Below, piece after piece: positions 16,517 to 24,779 of a stretch of DNA of 64,000 nt. Both the position numbers and the translations under genes were made by a program. The stretch is from Desulfoferrobacter suflitae. Lineage in GTDB: Bacteria > Desulfobacterota > Syntrophobacteria > Syntrophobacterales > Syntrophobacteraceae. The DNA is taken from contig NZ_JAIBKA010000002.1 of assembly GCF_022603395.1 (NCBI RefSeq), forward strand, positions 496,001-560,000, in the 5' to 3' direction. Each line of letters starts with the position of its first letter. Position 1 is the first letter of the stretch. Under the pieces are notes generated by a model. That model saw nothing but the letters and a program-made list of their open reading frames with translations. It had not been told where the DNA came from and made no database searches.

Positions 16517-16939
16517 ATGATGGATGATGTTGTAAAGCGCACCAAAGAGACTGCCAGGCTGTTGTTTTCAGGACCCGTTCCAGTGGCGGTTCCCTACCAG
16601 CTTTGGAAGGAGTTTGATCCCGATTTGGCCAGGCAACTTTCTCTATTCATCACCGGCAACATGTATTCTCGCAAAATTCTGTCGCTGCAGGAAAGGCAAA
16701 TGGTGGCCGTTGCGTCTCTGGCTGCTCTGCAGAAGACCGACGAGCTGAAAATACATGCTCATGGAGCCCTGAATGTGGGAGTGCCGGCGGAAAAGCTTGC
16801 GGAGACTATTTTCCAGGTGGGCATATATGCCGGTTTCCCCGCCGTAAATGCGGCCCTGGAAGCGCTCAAAGAGGTGCTGGTGAGCCGTGGTGCATGGCCC
16901 AGGGGAAAACCACAAGGAGAAACAGGCGACCAAGGCTAG
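16517..16939 (+). CDS. Carboxymuconolactone decarboxylase (AhpD-like) family protein
   Basis: 140 residues from the ATG at 16517, preceded by GGAG at 7 nt. The CMD helical core is visible: QERQMVAVASLAALQKTDELKIHAHGALNVGVPAEKLAETIFQVGIYAGFPAVNAALEAL. The AhpD CxxC redox pair is absent, so a peroxidase role is unlikely; it is closer to true CMD-type or gamma-carboxymuconolactone decarboxylase-like proteins. Single gene. Confidence 0.75.
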   Translation: MMDDVVKRTKETARLLFSGPVPVAVPYQLWKEFDPDLARQLSLFITGNMYSRKILSLQERQMVAVASLAALQKTDELKIHAHGALNVGVPAEKLAETIFQVGIYAGFPAVNAALEALKEVLVSRGAWPRGKPQGETGDQG

Positions 16940-17058
16940 ACCGGTCTTGATTATTTTGCATCTTGCCCCTGATGCGCAAGAGGGTTAGTGATATGGAGTA
17001 ATCGCCGATAATTCAGCGTGATTTCGGACTTGTCAATCACTTGGTGGAGGTTTTGGGA

Positions 17059-17268
17059 ATGCCTATTTATGAGTATCGCTGCAAACAATGTCGCAATGAA
17101 TTCGAAGCGCTGGTTTGGTCGGAGCGGGATGAGCGGACCATCTGTTGCCCTCAGTGCCAGGGCAAGGATCTGGGGCGTATCTTATCGCCTTTTTGCACAT
17201 CTTCCGGAGCCGATGGTTTAGCTTCGGCCAGTTCGCTTTGTGGCCCTTCTTCCAGCAAGTTCAGCTGA
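17059..17268 (+). CDS. FmdB family zinc-ribbon protein
   Basis: 69 residues beginning MPIYEYRCKQCRNEFEALV, with CxxC pairs at about residues 8-11 and 35-38 (CPQC), the FmdB/CxxC_CXXC_SSSS regulatory-protein pattern, and a serine-rich tail. RBS GGAGG 8 nt upstream. A TCCGGCA/TGCCGGA hairpin (17280-17296) follows its stop without a T-run. Function of the family is unknown; some members regulate amidase genes. The selenoprotein candidate lies 111 bp downstream. Confidence 0.8.
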   Translation: MPIYEYRCKQCRNEFEALVWSERDERTICCPQCQGKDLGRILSPFCTSSGADGLASASSLCGPSSSKFS

Positions 17269-17379
17269 GCTTAGCGGACTCCGGCAGGCTGCCGGAACAG
17301 CTCGGGTAATCCGGGTGTATGGGTTGAATAAGCCGAGGAGAACAATTCTTTTTGAGGAAAATCAGGGAGGAGTGGACAA

Positions 17380-17547
17380 GTGCCCACGGAATTTTTGATT
17401 CTAGCAGGCGTTTTGGTTGGATGGATCGCTTTGAATCGTTGGATTCTGCCCAGGTTCGGGATTAACACGTGAATGTCGCCCAGCTGCGGGATCGGCGATT
17501 CCGCAAAGAAGAAACAGACGCTTAAGTCCCAAAACGCAGAGGACTAA
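17380..17547 (+). CDS. Candidate small membrane selenoprotein (TGA = Sec31)
   Basis: A GTG at 17380, 9 nt after a strong GGGAGGAG Shine-Dalgarno, opens a frame giving MPTEFLILAGVLVGWIALNR then WILPRFGINT, one hydrophobic helix at about residues 4-24. At codon 31 the frame meets TGA (17470-17472), then continues in the same frame for 24 codons (MSPSCGIGDSAKKKQTLKSQ...) to TAA. Read as Sec, the junction is T-U-M-S-P-S-C, a plausible Sec/Cys redox or metal pair just inside the membrane. A 9-bp hairpin sits 12 nt after the TGA. The full product would be 55 residues and stops 9 bp before the convergent dacC gene. Without Sec insertion it would be a 30-residue peptide. Family not confirmed. Confidence 0.65.
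17485..17505 (+). promoter_or_regulatory. Putative bacterial SECIS hairpin
   Basis: TGCGGGATC (17485-17493) pairs with GATTCCGCA (17497-17505), nine base pairs including one G-U, closed by the loop GGC. The loop guanine is 21 nt beyond the TGA at 17470-17472, within the spacing usual for bacterial SECIS elements, which present a guanine in a small apical loop to SelB. Confidence 0.6.
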
Positions 17548-17556
17548 CGCGTTTGA

Positions 17557-18822
17557 TCACCTCCTGAAAGTCTTGGACCTCCGCGATGAGCGGCGGTTCA
17601 GGACAAACATGATGAACACCGCGAGCAAAAAGACGGCTGCCGATACACCGGTTAGCCAGTGCCAGTTGATGCTGGGTAAGCGGATCTGCACAATGGATTG
17701 CCACAAACTCTTAAACCAGCCTGCCCGGGCAATCTCTTGGTGACTCACCAGAGAGACGGTTTTTTTGGGTTGGTCTGCGATGTAAAATACCATTTTGCCG
17801 AGCTCCTGCTGATTGGCAATGGGTGCCGTAACCTCAGCGGGTGCTTCGATCTGCCACCGAATGGCATCCTTTTCCTTTTGCGTCACCAGCAAGGTTGCCT
17901 CTTCTGCAGGAAACAGGTCGAGGCTGTCCAGTAGTCCTTTCCATACCTTGACTGTTGCAACCGGCTGGTCCTTGGGAAATGGCTGAATAAGGGCAAAATT
18001 TCTGAATCCGTAATTGAGCAGTTTCAACGCTTCACGTTCGCGTGCCACTGGACTCTTGGCCCCCATGACGACAGCCAGCAGTCGCATGCCGTCACGCTCT
18101 CCCGTGGCAGACAGGTGATAGCCGGCAGCGGAGACGTAGCCGGTCTTCAGCCCGTCGACACTGGGATCCTTGAACAGCAAACGGTTGCGGTTGTGCTGTG
18201 TGATATTGTTGTAGGTATACTCACGCATCGAGTGATACTTGAGGGAATGGGGGAAACGTTTCAGGTAAGCGGCATCGAGGATTGCCATGTCGCGTGCCGT
18301 TGTCATCTGACCCTCTGCGGGTAAACCGTGAGGATTTTCAAAATGGCTTTGGGTCATACCCAATGTTTGAGTCTTGCGGTTCATCTCATTCACAAAGGCG
18401 TCCACACTGCCATAGAGCTGCTCGGCGACTGCCACGCAAGCATCGTTGCCGGAGACTACAGCGATCCCCTGGATCAAATCTTCGAGGGGCACCTTTGAAC
18501 CCACTTCCACGAACATTTTCGATCCTCCGGTGCGCCAGGCTTTCTCGCTGATGTAAATTTCATCCCGCAGGTTGATCAGGCCCTTTTGCAGACTTTCGAA
18601 AACCACATAAAGCGTTAACACTTTGGTGAAAGAGGCGGGCTCAATTGGCTGGTCTGCGTTGTATTCAAAAAGAGTGGCTCCGGTCGACACTTCCATGAGA
18701 ACGGCAGATTGAACATCCACTTCGAGAGGGGGGGGCTGCTGCGCGAGTGCCTCCTGGGAAAGCCAGAGTGGGCAGTTGATGACAAAGGCTAATGCAAGCA
18801 GCACAATAAAATTCTTATGCAT
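17557..18822 (-). CDS. dacC: D-alanyl-D-alanine carboxypeptidase (PBP5/6 type)
   Basis: 421 residues from the ATG at 18822 (AAGAGGG upstream). Signal peptide FIVLLALAFVINCPLWLSQEALA. Active-site triad motifs of the S11 family: SFTK at residues 64-67, SGN at 124-126 and KTG at 226-228. The C-terminal beta domain ends not in an amphipathic helix but in a transmembrane segment (AAVFLLAVFIMFVL) followed by RRSSRRSKTFRR. It trims the terminal D-Ala of peptidoglycan stem peptides in the periplasm. Confidence 0.9.
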   Translation of the reverse strand: MHKNFIVLLALAFVINCPLWLSQEALAQQPPPLEVDVQSAVLMEVSTGATLFEYNADQPIEPASFTKVLTLYVVFESLQKGLINLRDEIYISEKAWRTGGSKMFVEVGSKVPLEDLIQGIAVVSGNDACVAVAEQLYGSVDAFVNEMNRKTQTLGMTQSHFENPHGLPAEGQMTTARDMAILDAAYLKRFPHSLKYHSMREYTYNNITQHNRNRLLFKDPSVDGLKTGYVSAAGYHLSATGERDGMRLLAVVMGAKSPVAREREALKLLNYGFRNFALIQPFPKDQPVATVKVWKGLLDSLDLFPAEEATLLVTQKEKDAIRWQIEAPAEVTAPIANQQELGKMVFYIADQPKKTVSLVSHQEIARAGWFKSLWQSIVQIRLPSINWHWLTGVSAAVFLLAVFIMFVLNRRSSRRSKTFRR

Positions 18823-19128
18823 AGGAACCCTCTTGTGGATTTGATGTGCCAAAAGGAGCACAGGAACCGGTCGAAAGCCGGAGATGTCTATTCCTTTGAA
18901 CTCAAAGCTGGATACCCAGAGCACCGAGTGTGCCGATTTTTCAAAGCTACTATATAGCGTCACTCCCGCCATTTTACAAGTGCACCGATTGAATTGGCAG
19001 GAAACCGTTCAGCACGGCCTTGGGCGAGTCAGTTAACGATTTTCTGAGATTACGGCAAGAAGGCACCCGATTCCAGGGCATTCGTCCGGCAGCTCATCTA
19101 TATGCTTGGGCTGGAAGAAGCTTTTACC
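18823..19128. other. Intergenic region upstream of dacC
   Basis: 306 bp between the start of dacC and the stop of the next minus-strand gene. I see no gene, repeat or clear hairpin; it presumably contains the dacC promoter. Confidence 0.5.
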
Positions 19129-19752
19129 TCAGACCGTCTCCTTTTGCGGTTTCACCACCAGTCCCTCGCGGTGATATACTTCTTTCGCCACACTTTCCAG
19201 ATCTCTGCTCGCGATATTGAATGGAAAGCCAAGTAATTCAAGAGACTTACGTAAAAATATAACAGCATTATCCATGTCCGGCGTGGACAGACAGCCAAGA
19301 ATCGTATAATACCCCCAGACTTTGAAAGGCAACGGGTAATCGGGTTTTTCGGAAAGCTCAATAAAATCGTATACAACTGCGTTGCCCTCCGTAAAAAACC
19401 CGCCTTTCACTTTGACTGGGAGCATCACCTCTTCGGTCTGCAAGCCTAACCCGTAGCGTTCCCGCAGATAGGCTTCCAGGCTCTTTATTTCGTCGCTTGT
19501 GAAATAGTGATCGATTTCTCTTCTTAAGGCATTCGCCTGCTTCTCCTCCAGTTTGTGATAATCAGCGATGAGATTCTCGTACGGCGCCGTCGGAACACTC
19601 CTTTCCAGGCAATACCAATTGAACTTGACATCATGGTAGACTTTTTCAGCCCTGGTGAGATTGCCTACAGAGTGTGCTTTGAAAAGACGCGGCAGACCGG
19701 GATCTGTTGCCCTGTTCTGCCTGCCCCCCTGGATGACACGAAACCTTCTCAT
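19129..19752 (-). CDS. Hypothetical protein
   Basis: 207 residues from the ATG at 19752 with AAGGGA upstream; the frame runs to 19875 but no start signal is seen there. N-terminus MRRFRVIQGGRQNRATDPGL. The centre holds a helical charged block (KLEEKQANALRREIDHYFTSDEIKSLEAYLRERYG). The C-terminal half looks like a small alpha/beta domain: DFIELSEKPDYPLPFKVWGYYTILGCLSTPDMDNAVIFLRK. No membrane segment. Not recognised. Confidence 0.6.
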   Translation of the reverse strand: MRRFRVIQGGRQNRATDPGLPRLFKAHSVGNLTRAEKVYHDVKFNWYCLERSVPTAPYENLIADYHKLEEKQANALRREIDHYFTSDEIKSLEAYLRERYGLGLQTEEVMLPVKVKGGFFTEGNAVVYDFIELSEKPDYPLPFKVWGYYTILGCLSTPDMDNAVIFLRKSLELLGFPFNIASRDLESVAKEVYHREGLVVKPQKETV

Positions 19753-20137
19753 GGTGATTATGTCCCTTCGCAAACCGTCATTACAGTAAATATATTCTAT
19801 ACTCTTTTCAGCCGTTCGTGAATAAAAGGCGGCACAAAGGCGCCTAATAGGCCCACACAGCAGTGCACAACTCAAGCAAAAGTCCGGCGCCAGATCGTTT
19901 TTGTAATCAGTACTTTTGCCGCGTTCACATTTGGCCTATACTCTGGTGCGATGGATCGTTCTTGCATCATTGCAATGCATTTGCCTCGAGATGACGATCA
20001 ATTTTCTGGGGCAAAAGCATTGTGTGACATGTGGATTGTTGCACTGCAGTCCTGTGCCGAGCACTACCGGTTTGGCAACCAGCAGCACGGTCGGCTGCAT
20101 TTAGTGAAACCGAGCAGATGCTGAAGGAGCGTCGTAT
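19753..20137. other. Divergent intergenic region before the CBS gene
   Basis: 385 bp. A TATACT (around 19937) is the best rightward -10 candidate but its -35 is poor. No ORF with coding character is seen. Confidence 0.4.
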
Positions 20138-20596
20138 ATGGTCAAAGCCAAAGACATCATGACAAGAGAGCTGATCACTGTGTCTCCCGATACCGACATA
20201 ACAGAGGCCGCCAAAATATTGCTCGATAAACATATTAATGGTCTGCCGGTAGTCGATAAGAATGGAAAACTGGTGGGCATCATCTGCCAAAGTGACCTGA
20301 TTAGTCTACAGAAAAAGGTTCGCCTTCCATCGGTATTTACTTTGTTGGACACTTTTATTCCGGTCAGATCGCAAAAAAGCATTGATAAGGAACTGGAGAA
20401 AATAGCCGCGGCCAAAGTGGTCCAGGCTATGACGGCGGATCCCGTCGTGATCAATGCGGAAGATACCGTGGAGGACATTGCGACTCTAATGGTGGAAAAG
20501 AATCTGCACACGCTCCCGGTTGTGGAGGACGGGAAGCTTGTGGGCGTGGTGGGGAAAGAAGACATCCTGTCGACATTGATGCCGTCCAGGAAGTAG
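20138..20596 (+). CDS. Tandem CBS domain protein
   Basis: 152 residues made of two CBS motifs: KAKDIMTRELITVSPDTDITEAAKILLDKHINGLPVVDKNGKLVGIICQSDLI (residues 3-56) and MTADPVVINAEDTVEDIATLMVEKNLHTLPVVEDGKLVGVVGKEDILSTLM (about 98-148). Such pairs bind adenosyl ligands and act as sensors. No fused enzyme. RBS AAGGAG upstream. Faces the end of recJ at a distance of 38 bp. Confidence 0.85.
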   Translation: MVKAKDIMTRELITVSPDTDITEAAKILLDKHINGLPVVDKNGKLVGIICQSDLISLQKKVRLPSVFTLLDTFIPVRSQKSIDKELEKIAAAKVVQAMTADPVVINAEDTVEDIATLMVEKNLHTLPVVEDGKLVGVVGKEDILSTLMPSRK

Positions 20597-20634
20597 ATTT
20601 GAGAACAGTTTGAAAGGATCTGGCCTGGGGAGAC

Positions 20635-22299
20635 CTATTGATTCTGGAAGAACCGCCCGATGTCTTTTATGTTCAGGGACGGCGCATTGCGAAAATGATC
20701 CCATTGCAGCTGAAAGATAACATCAGCGGCCTCGCTGCCGCCCCAGTCAAGGCGGCGGCTTCCCCTCCAAAAAACTCCCCGGCAATCTTCTGCCACAACC
20801 ATTTGCAGATGTTCCCCGTTTGTTCCGAATGCCTTTTGCACTTGGGTTTTGACTCCTCTGGCGACAAAGGTCGGGGTGGAGTTTCCCGGCCCATGAGGTT
20901 CCAATTGCTTGAGAGCTTCGAACAGAGGTGGTCCAACAAGGCCAAGATCGAGCTCCATATCCACTTTTGCCCTGGGGATGAAAATGTCTTGAGCATAGTG
21001 ACACATGGCTCTTTCAAAAAGATCTGCGAACTTTTCCATCCGGCTCAATTCGCACGTCAAACCGGCCGCCATCTTGTGGCCTCCCCAACGAATCAATTCT
21101 CGCTCACAAGACTTTAAGGCGGTGTGGATGTCAATCCCGGGAATGCTTCTTGCCGACCCACGAGCTATTCCACCCTCCTCATCGATGGAGAAAACAATGG
21201 TTGGGCCGTAATGGAGTTCCTGCTGAATGCGTGATGCGATAATTCCGACGATACCGGTTGGCCAGTTGGAGTCTCCCATCACCACACTTCTCCCGGATGC
21301 TGCAAGGTGTGAATATCGATTGGTAACTTCAGCGAAAATTGACTCCTGCTGGAGTTGTCTCTTGGAGTTCAGGCGATTGAGCTCTTGGACCAGCTGAGCA
21401 ATCTTTCCGGGGTCATTCTCCATCAACAGATCGAAGGCCAGTTGAGCGCTGGCCATGCGACCGGCTGCATTAAGCCGGGGACCAATGTAATAGCCGATAT
21501 GCCCGGCGGTGAGATTCTTTCCGCCCAGTCCCGCGGCATTGATCAGTTGGGTGAGGGGGGGAAAAGCGCCTTGAGCGAGGTGGTAAAGACCGACCTTGGC
21601 AAGAATTCGGTTTGCGTTGACCAGCGGCGCAATATCGGCCACTGTGCCTATGGCAGCCAGAGCAAGATACTTTGAGCCCAGCCGGAGGCGGGGAAATTTG
21701 TGCTGCATCGTGCGCCGAAGCGCGGCCAGAAAAATGAGGGTGAGCCCCGCTGATGCGAATTCTTTAAACGAAGACGGGCACGAGTGCTGCTTCGGGTTAA
21801 TGATGACGTTCGCTGGGGCCAGACCCGCAGCGGGTGCCTCGTGGTGATCGATCACGATACAGTCCATGCCGATGGAGCGGGCCAGCCCGATGGTGTCTTT
21901 GTCCAGAGTTCCACAATCCAGGGTTACCAGGAGTTTTGCGTCGGCATTGGCAGAAATTGCCCGCTGTGGTACTCCATAGCCTTCACTGCGCTGAGGTATC
22001 ACAACCGTGTGATTGAGGTGGCCGATGTCTCTTAGAAAGAGGGCCAGTTGAGCCGCCGAGGTGATGCCGTCGCAATCATAGTCACCCACCAGCACTACCT
22101 TGTGCCCCTTGGCCAGATGCCAGCACATGAGCTGCGCACCCTCCGCGATGCCTTGCATCGATAGATGCACCTCCAGATCTTTCAGGGAACCCGTGATAAA
22201 ATCTGTGCCCGTCTGCCTGTTGGCCAGCAGAATCTCCAGGACCTCTTGTGCGGAACCCGCCTTATGCCGGTTAACAATCTCCCACCGGGGTCTGATCAT
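20635..22299 (-). CDS. recJ: Single-stranded-DNA-specific exonuclease RecJ
   Basis: 554 residues, the usual RecJ core length. DHH phosphoesterase motifs: VGDYDCDGITSAAQLALFL (aspartates about 73, 75, 77), LVTLDCGT, VIDHHEAPAAG (DHH at 151-153), and the DHHA1 motif GHKMAAGLTCELSRMEKFA followed by an OB-like C-terminus. It degrades ssDNA 5' to 3' in recombination and mismatch repair. The GGHKMAAGL block and GPRLNAAGRM confirm the family. Confidence 0.93.
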   Translation of the reverse strand: MIRPRWEIVNRHKAGSAQEVLEILLANRQTGTDFITGSLKDLEVHLSMQGIAEGAQLMCWHLAKGHKVVLVGDYDCDGITSAAQLALFLRDIGHLNHTVVIPQRSEGYGVPQRAISANADAKLLVTLDCGTLDKDTIGLARSIGMDCIVIDHHEAPAAGLAPANVIINPKQHSCPSSFKEFASAGLTLIFLAALRRTMQHKFPRLRLGSKYLALAAIGTVADIAPLVNANRILAKVGLYHLAQGAFPPLTQLINAAGLGGKNLTAGHIGYYIGPRLNAAGRMASAQLAFDLLMENDPGKIAQLVQELNRLNSKRQLQQESIFAEVTNRYSHLAASGRSVVMGDSNWPTGIVGIIASRIQQELHYGPTIVFSIDEEGGIARGSARSIPGIDIHTALKSCERELIRWGGHKMAAGLTCELSRMEKFADLFERAMCHYAQDIFIPRAKVDMELDLGLVGPPLFEALKQLEPHGPGNSTPTFVARGVKTQVQKAFGTNGEHLQMVVAEDCRGVFWRGSRRLDWGGSEAADVIFQLQWDHFRNAPSLNIKDIGRFFQNQ

Positions 22300-22599
22300 T
22301 ATCTGTTTTGCCTTTCATCTCTTGATTTTTTGGGTTGCTCACTGATCCCGCGCGTCTGAGAAACAGCCCGACAGCAAACCACATTATTTAGAGCAGCGGG
22401 AGTACAACACAGTTTTCTAAGTTTTAAAAGTTTGCTATAGATGCCAAGTTTAATTTTTGCTATGAAATTCCCCTTACAGGCGGGCACAATGTGTATCCTT
22501 TTCCGCACAAGATCCATGCGATCCTGGTTTTGGCGGTTTTATATTGCCGGCGGCGAGGGTGCCGGTTTCGTTAAAGAACTTTGTTAGCAGGAGCCATCC
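22300..22599. other. Divergent region between recJ and the methyltransferase gene
   Basis: 300 bp, AT-rich near 22420-22460. No ORF, RNA or convincing promoter pair that I can support. Confidence 0.4.
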
Positions 22600-23166
22600 A
22601 TGATTGATACGATTACCTATTTAAAGACGTTTCTCAGGGACAAGAATGTGGCTTCCATCACCCCTACCTCATCGGTGGGCGTCAAAAGAGTGTGCCGCAA
22701 AATAGACTTCGACAGCAGCAGCTTGATCATCGAGTACGGTCCGGGAACCGGAGTCTTCACCAATTACCTGCTGAATAACATGAAACCGGATGCCAAGCTG
22801 ATACTCATTGAACTCAACAAGAATTTCAGCTCGATACTCAAGAAAACCATCCGTGATCCGAGAGTGGTTATTGTCAATGATAGCGCAGCCAATGTTCTGG
22901 AAGCCTTGCGCAATTGCCGAGAATCCCAGGCGGATTACATTCTGTCAGGTATTCCCTTTTTCTGGCTTCGCAACGGGTTGCGCGACAAAATTCTATGCAA
23001 TACCTATAACGCTTTAAAGATTGGGGGTAAATTTTTAGTCTACCAAACCTGCTTTCAGACCGATCAACATCTCAAGGTGCATCTGGATCGTCTCTTTCCT
23101 TCGGTGTCCTGCAAGTTCGAGTTGATGAACGTACCTCCCATGCGCATTTATGAAGCCACCAAATAG
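22600..23166 (+). CDS. Class I methyltransferase, phospholipid N-methyltransferase/KsgA-like
   Basis: 188 residues. SAM motif LIIEYGPGTGVFTNYLL at about residues 47-63, acidic LILIELNKNFSSIL, and YILSGIPFFWL in place of the catalytic loop. The layout (LKTFLRDKNVASITPTSSVG at the N-terminus) matches the PmtA-like phosphatidylethanolamine N-methyltransferases, which share ancestry with rRNA adenine dimethylases. Methylation of a membrane lipid is likely but not proven. RBS AGGAG upstream. Confidence 0.65.
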   Translation: MIDTITYLKTFLRDKNVASITPTSSVGVKRVCRKIDFDSSSLIIEYGPGTGVFTNYLLNNMKPDAKLILIELNKNFSSILKKTIRDPRVVIVNDSAANVLEALRNCRESQADYILSGIPFFWLRNGLRDKILCNTYNALKIGGKFLVYQTCFQTDQHLKVHLDRLFPSVSCKFELMNVPPMRIYEATK

Positions 23167-23206
23167 AAGTGCAGAAAGAACCGTGCAAATTTTGTCAAAG
23201 CAAAGG

Positions 23207-23260
23207 TGAATGAAGTAATCTTCTTTACTCTTACTGCCGAAGAGAAGATTACTTCATTCA
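23207..23260. repeat. 18-bp perfect inverted repeat, hairpin
   Basis: TGAATGAAGTAATCTTCT (23207-23224) and its exact complement (23243-23260) flank an 18-nt spacer. Free-standing in the gap 41 bp after the methyltransferase gene, AT-rich and with no T-run on either strand, so it is not a textbook terminator. Confidence 0.7.
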
Positions 23261-23384
23261 TCTCCGGTATAAAGACTCCCAAAGTTTAAGGTTACAGTTC
23301 ATATCAAGACTGCAATAAATCGGCATCTACCTTCGTGCAACCACGAGCCCGGTAACCGGTCTGCCCACACTCATCGAATGTCTC

Positions 23385-24461
23385 ATGCGGCTGTGCCCAG
23401 ACCTCGGCACAATCGAAACGGCGTCAGAGGGGATGATGGTGGCCGCACGCCCTGACTTCAATTGCGACCGTTTCTTCTTCCGCGGTTTGCATCCTCTTGT
23501 CTCATTGGGAACCGCCAGCGACCGATATGCAGGATGGATTGGACAAATCTATGCGCAAGGGCGCTATGACCGGCAGATTACGAAGAGGACCAACAGGGTC
23601 GGTGAGAAGTCCTTTCCAGAGCAGGTTTTGCCGGTGTCAAGCGTGGCGGAATATTTTGAGCACTTCAGCATTTTAGAAATCGATTATACCTTCTACCGAC
23701 CCCTGCTTGATGAAACAGGCAAACCTACTCGCACTTTCCATGTGCTTGCCGGTTATCGAGATTACATGGCCGGTGAAGATTTCCTTTTCTTGAAGGTACC
23801 TCAATTCATATTTGCCCAACGGCTAAGGCGCGGCAAAAGTTATGTGCAAAATCCACAGTTCCTTGATGTGCGGGCTTTTTTGGAACAATTCTATCGGCCG
23901 GCTGAAGAGCTTTTGGGAGCCAACCTGAAAGGTTTTATTTTTGAACAAGAATACCAGCGTCGAGATGCACGTATCCCCGTAGAGGATCTTGCCGAGTCGC
24001 TCGATAAGTTTTTTTCGGCTTTGCCCAGGGACAGCCGCTACCACATTGAATTGCGGACCGAATACTATTTGCGCGAACCACTGTTTAGGGTCTTAGCAAA
24101 GCATGGCATCGGGCAGGTGCTTTCCCACTGGACCTGGTTGTCGCCCCTCACGAAGCAGTTCGCCAAGGCGGATCATCGCTTCTTCAATGCCGCAAATCAG
24201 CAGGTGGTTCGTTTGATGACACCGATGGGAATGCGCTACGAAGAGGCTTATGCCAGAGCGCATCCATTCGACAAGCTGCAGACGGATATGTTGCAGGCAG
24301 GGATGATCAAGGATACGGTTGAACTGATGCTGACGAGTGTCAGTCGAGGCGTTGCAATCAATGTCATTGTCAACAATCGTGCCGGCGGCAATGCGCCGCA
24401 AATTGTTCAACTGATATCGAAAGAATTCATGGTCAGGCAGGAGCAGGGCGTAAGCCGGTAA
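23385..24461 (+). CDS. DUF72 family protein
   Basis: 358 residues. DUF72 TIM-barrel landmarks are present: RYAGWIGQIYAQGRYD, EYFEHFSILEIDYTFYRP, FLFLKVPQFIF, LGANLKGFIFEQEYQ and RYHIELRTEYYL. An N-terminal extension of about 45 residues precedes the domain. The start is uncertain: no good RBS precedes 23385, and ATG codons at 23433 and 23436 follow AGAGGGG too closely. Function of DUF72 is unknown. The next ORF continues in the same frame after the TAA. Confidence 0.75.
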   Translation: MRLCPDLGTIETASEGMMVAARPDFNCDRFFFRGLHPLVSLGTASDRYAGWIGQIYAQGRYDRQITKRTNRVGEKSFPEQVLPVSSVAEYFEHFSILEIDYTFYRPLLDETGKPTRTFHVLAGYRDYMAGEDFLFLKVPQFIFAQRLRRGKSYVQNPQFLDVRAFLEQFYRPAEELLGANLKGFIFEQEYQRRDARIPVEDLAESLDKFFSALPRDSRYHIELRTEYYLREPLFRVLAKHGIGQVLSHWTWLSPLTKQFAKADHRFFNAANQQVVRLMTPMGMRYEEAYARAHPFDKLQTDMLQAGMIKDTVELMLTSVSRGVAINVIVNNRAGGNAPQIVQLISKEFMVRQEQGVSR

Positions 24462-24479
24462 TTTGCCTCCATCGCTTTC

Positions 24480-24776
24480 ATGGGAGGCGGAGTCAGTGCG
24501 TCGCGACATTACTGTGTGGAGAACACTGACAAGTCGATTGACATCGAAATCGTGACGGACTCGCCGCTGCTCCAATCGATGTTGATGTTTTTCACCAATC
24601 CGGCATTTGCCGCTGCGCAACCGGGGGCCAAACTGGTCAAAATTAAGGGGCACAAAGCCATCGAGAAGTTTTCCGCACAACAGCGCCAAGGGGAGATCAA
24701 CTCGGTAGTGGCCTCCACGATGCTGGTTTCCATAAAAGGGCAGGGAATCGACAACATGGAAGATCTGATGGCGTAG
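24480..24776 (+). CDS. Hypothetical small protein
   Basis: 98 residues, six codons after the DUF72 stop and in the same frame. From about residue 17 it reads as a compact domain (DKSIDIEIVTDSPLLQSMLMFFTNPAFAAAQPGAKLVKIKGHKAIEKFSAQQRQGEI) while the first 15 residues look non-coding. It may therefore be a 5'-truncated relic of a longer exported protein, or start at the GTG inside HYCVEN. Ends 3 bp before the convergent exported-protein gene. Confidence 0.5.
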   Translation: MGGGVSASRHYCVENTDKSIDIEIVTDSPLLQSMLMFFTNPAFAAAQPGAKLVKIKGHKAIEKFSAQQRQGEINSVVASTMLVSIKGQGIDNMEDLMA

Positions 24777-24779
24777 TAG

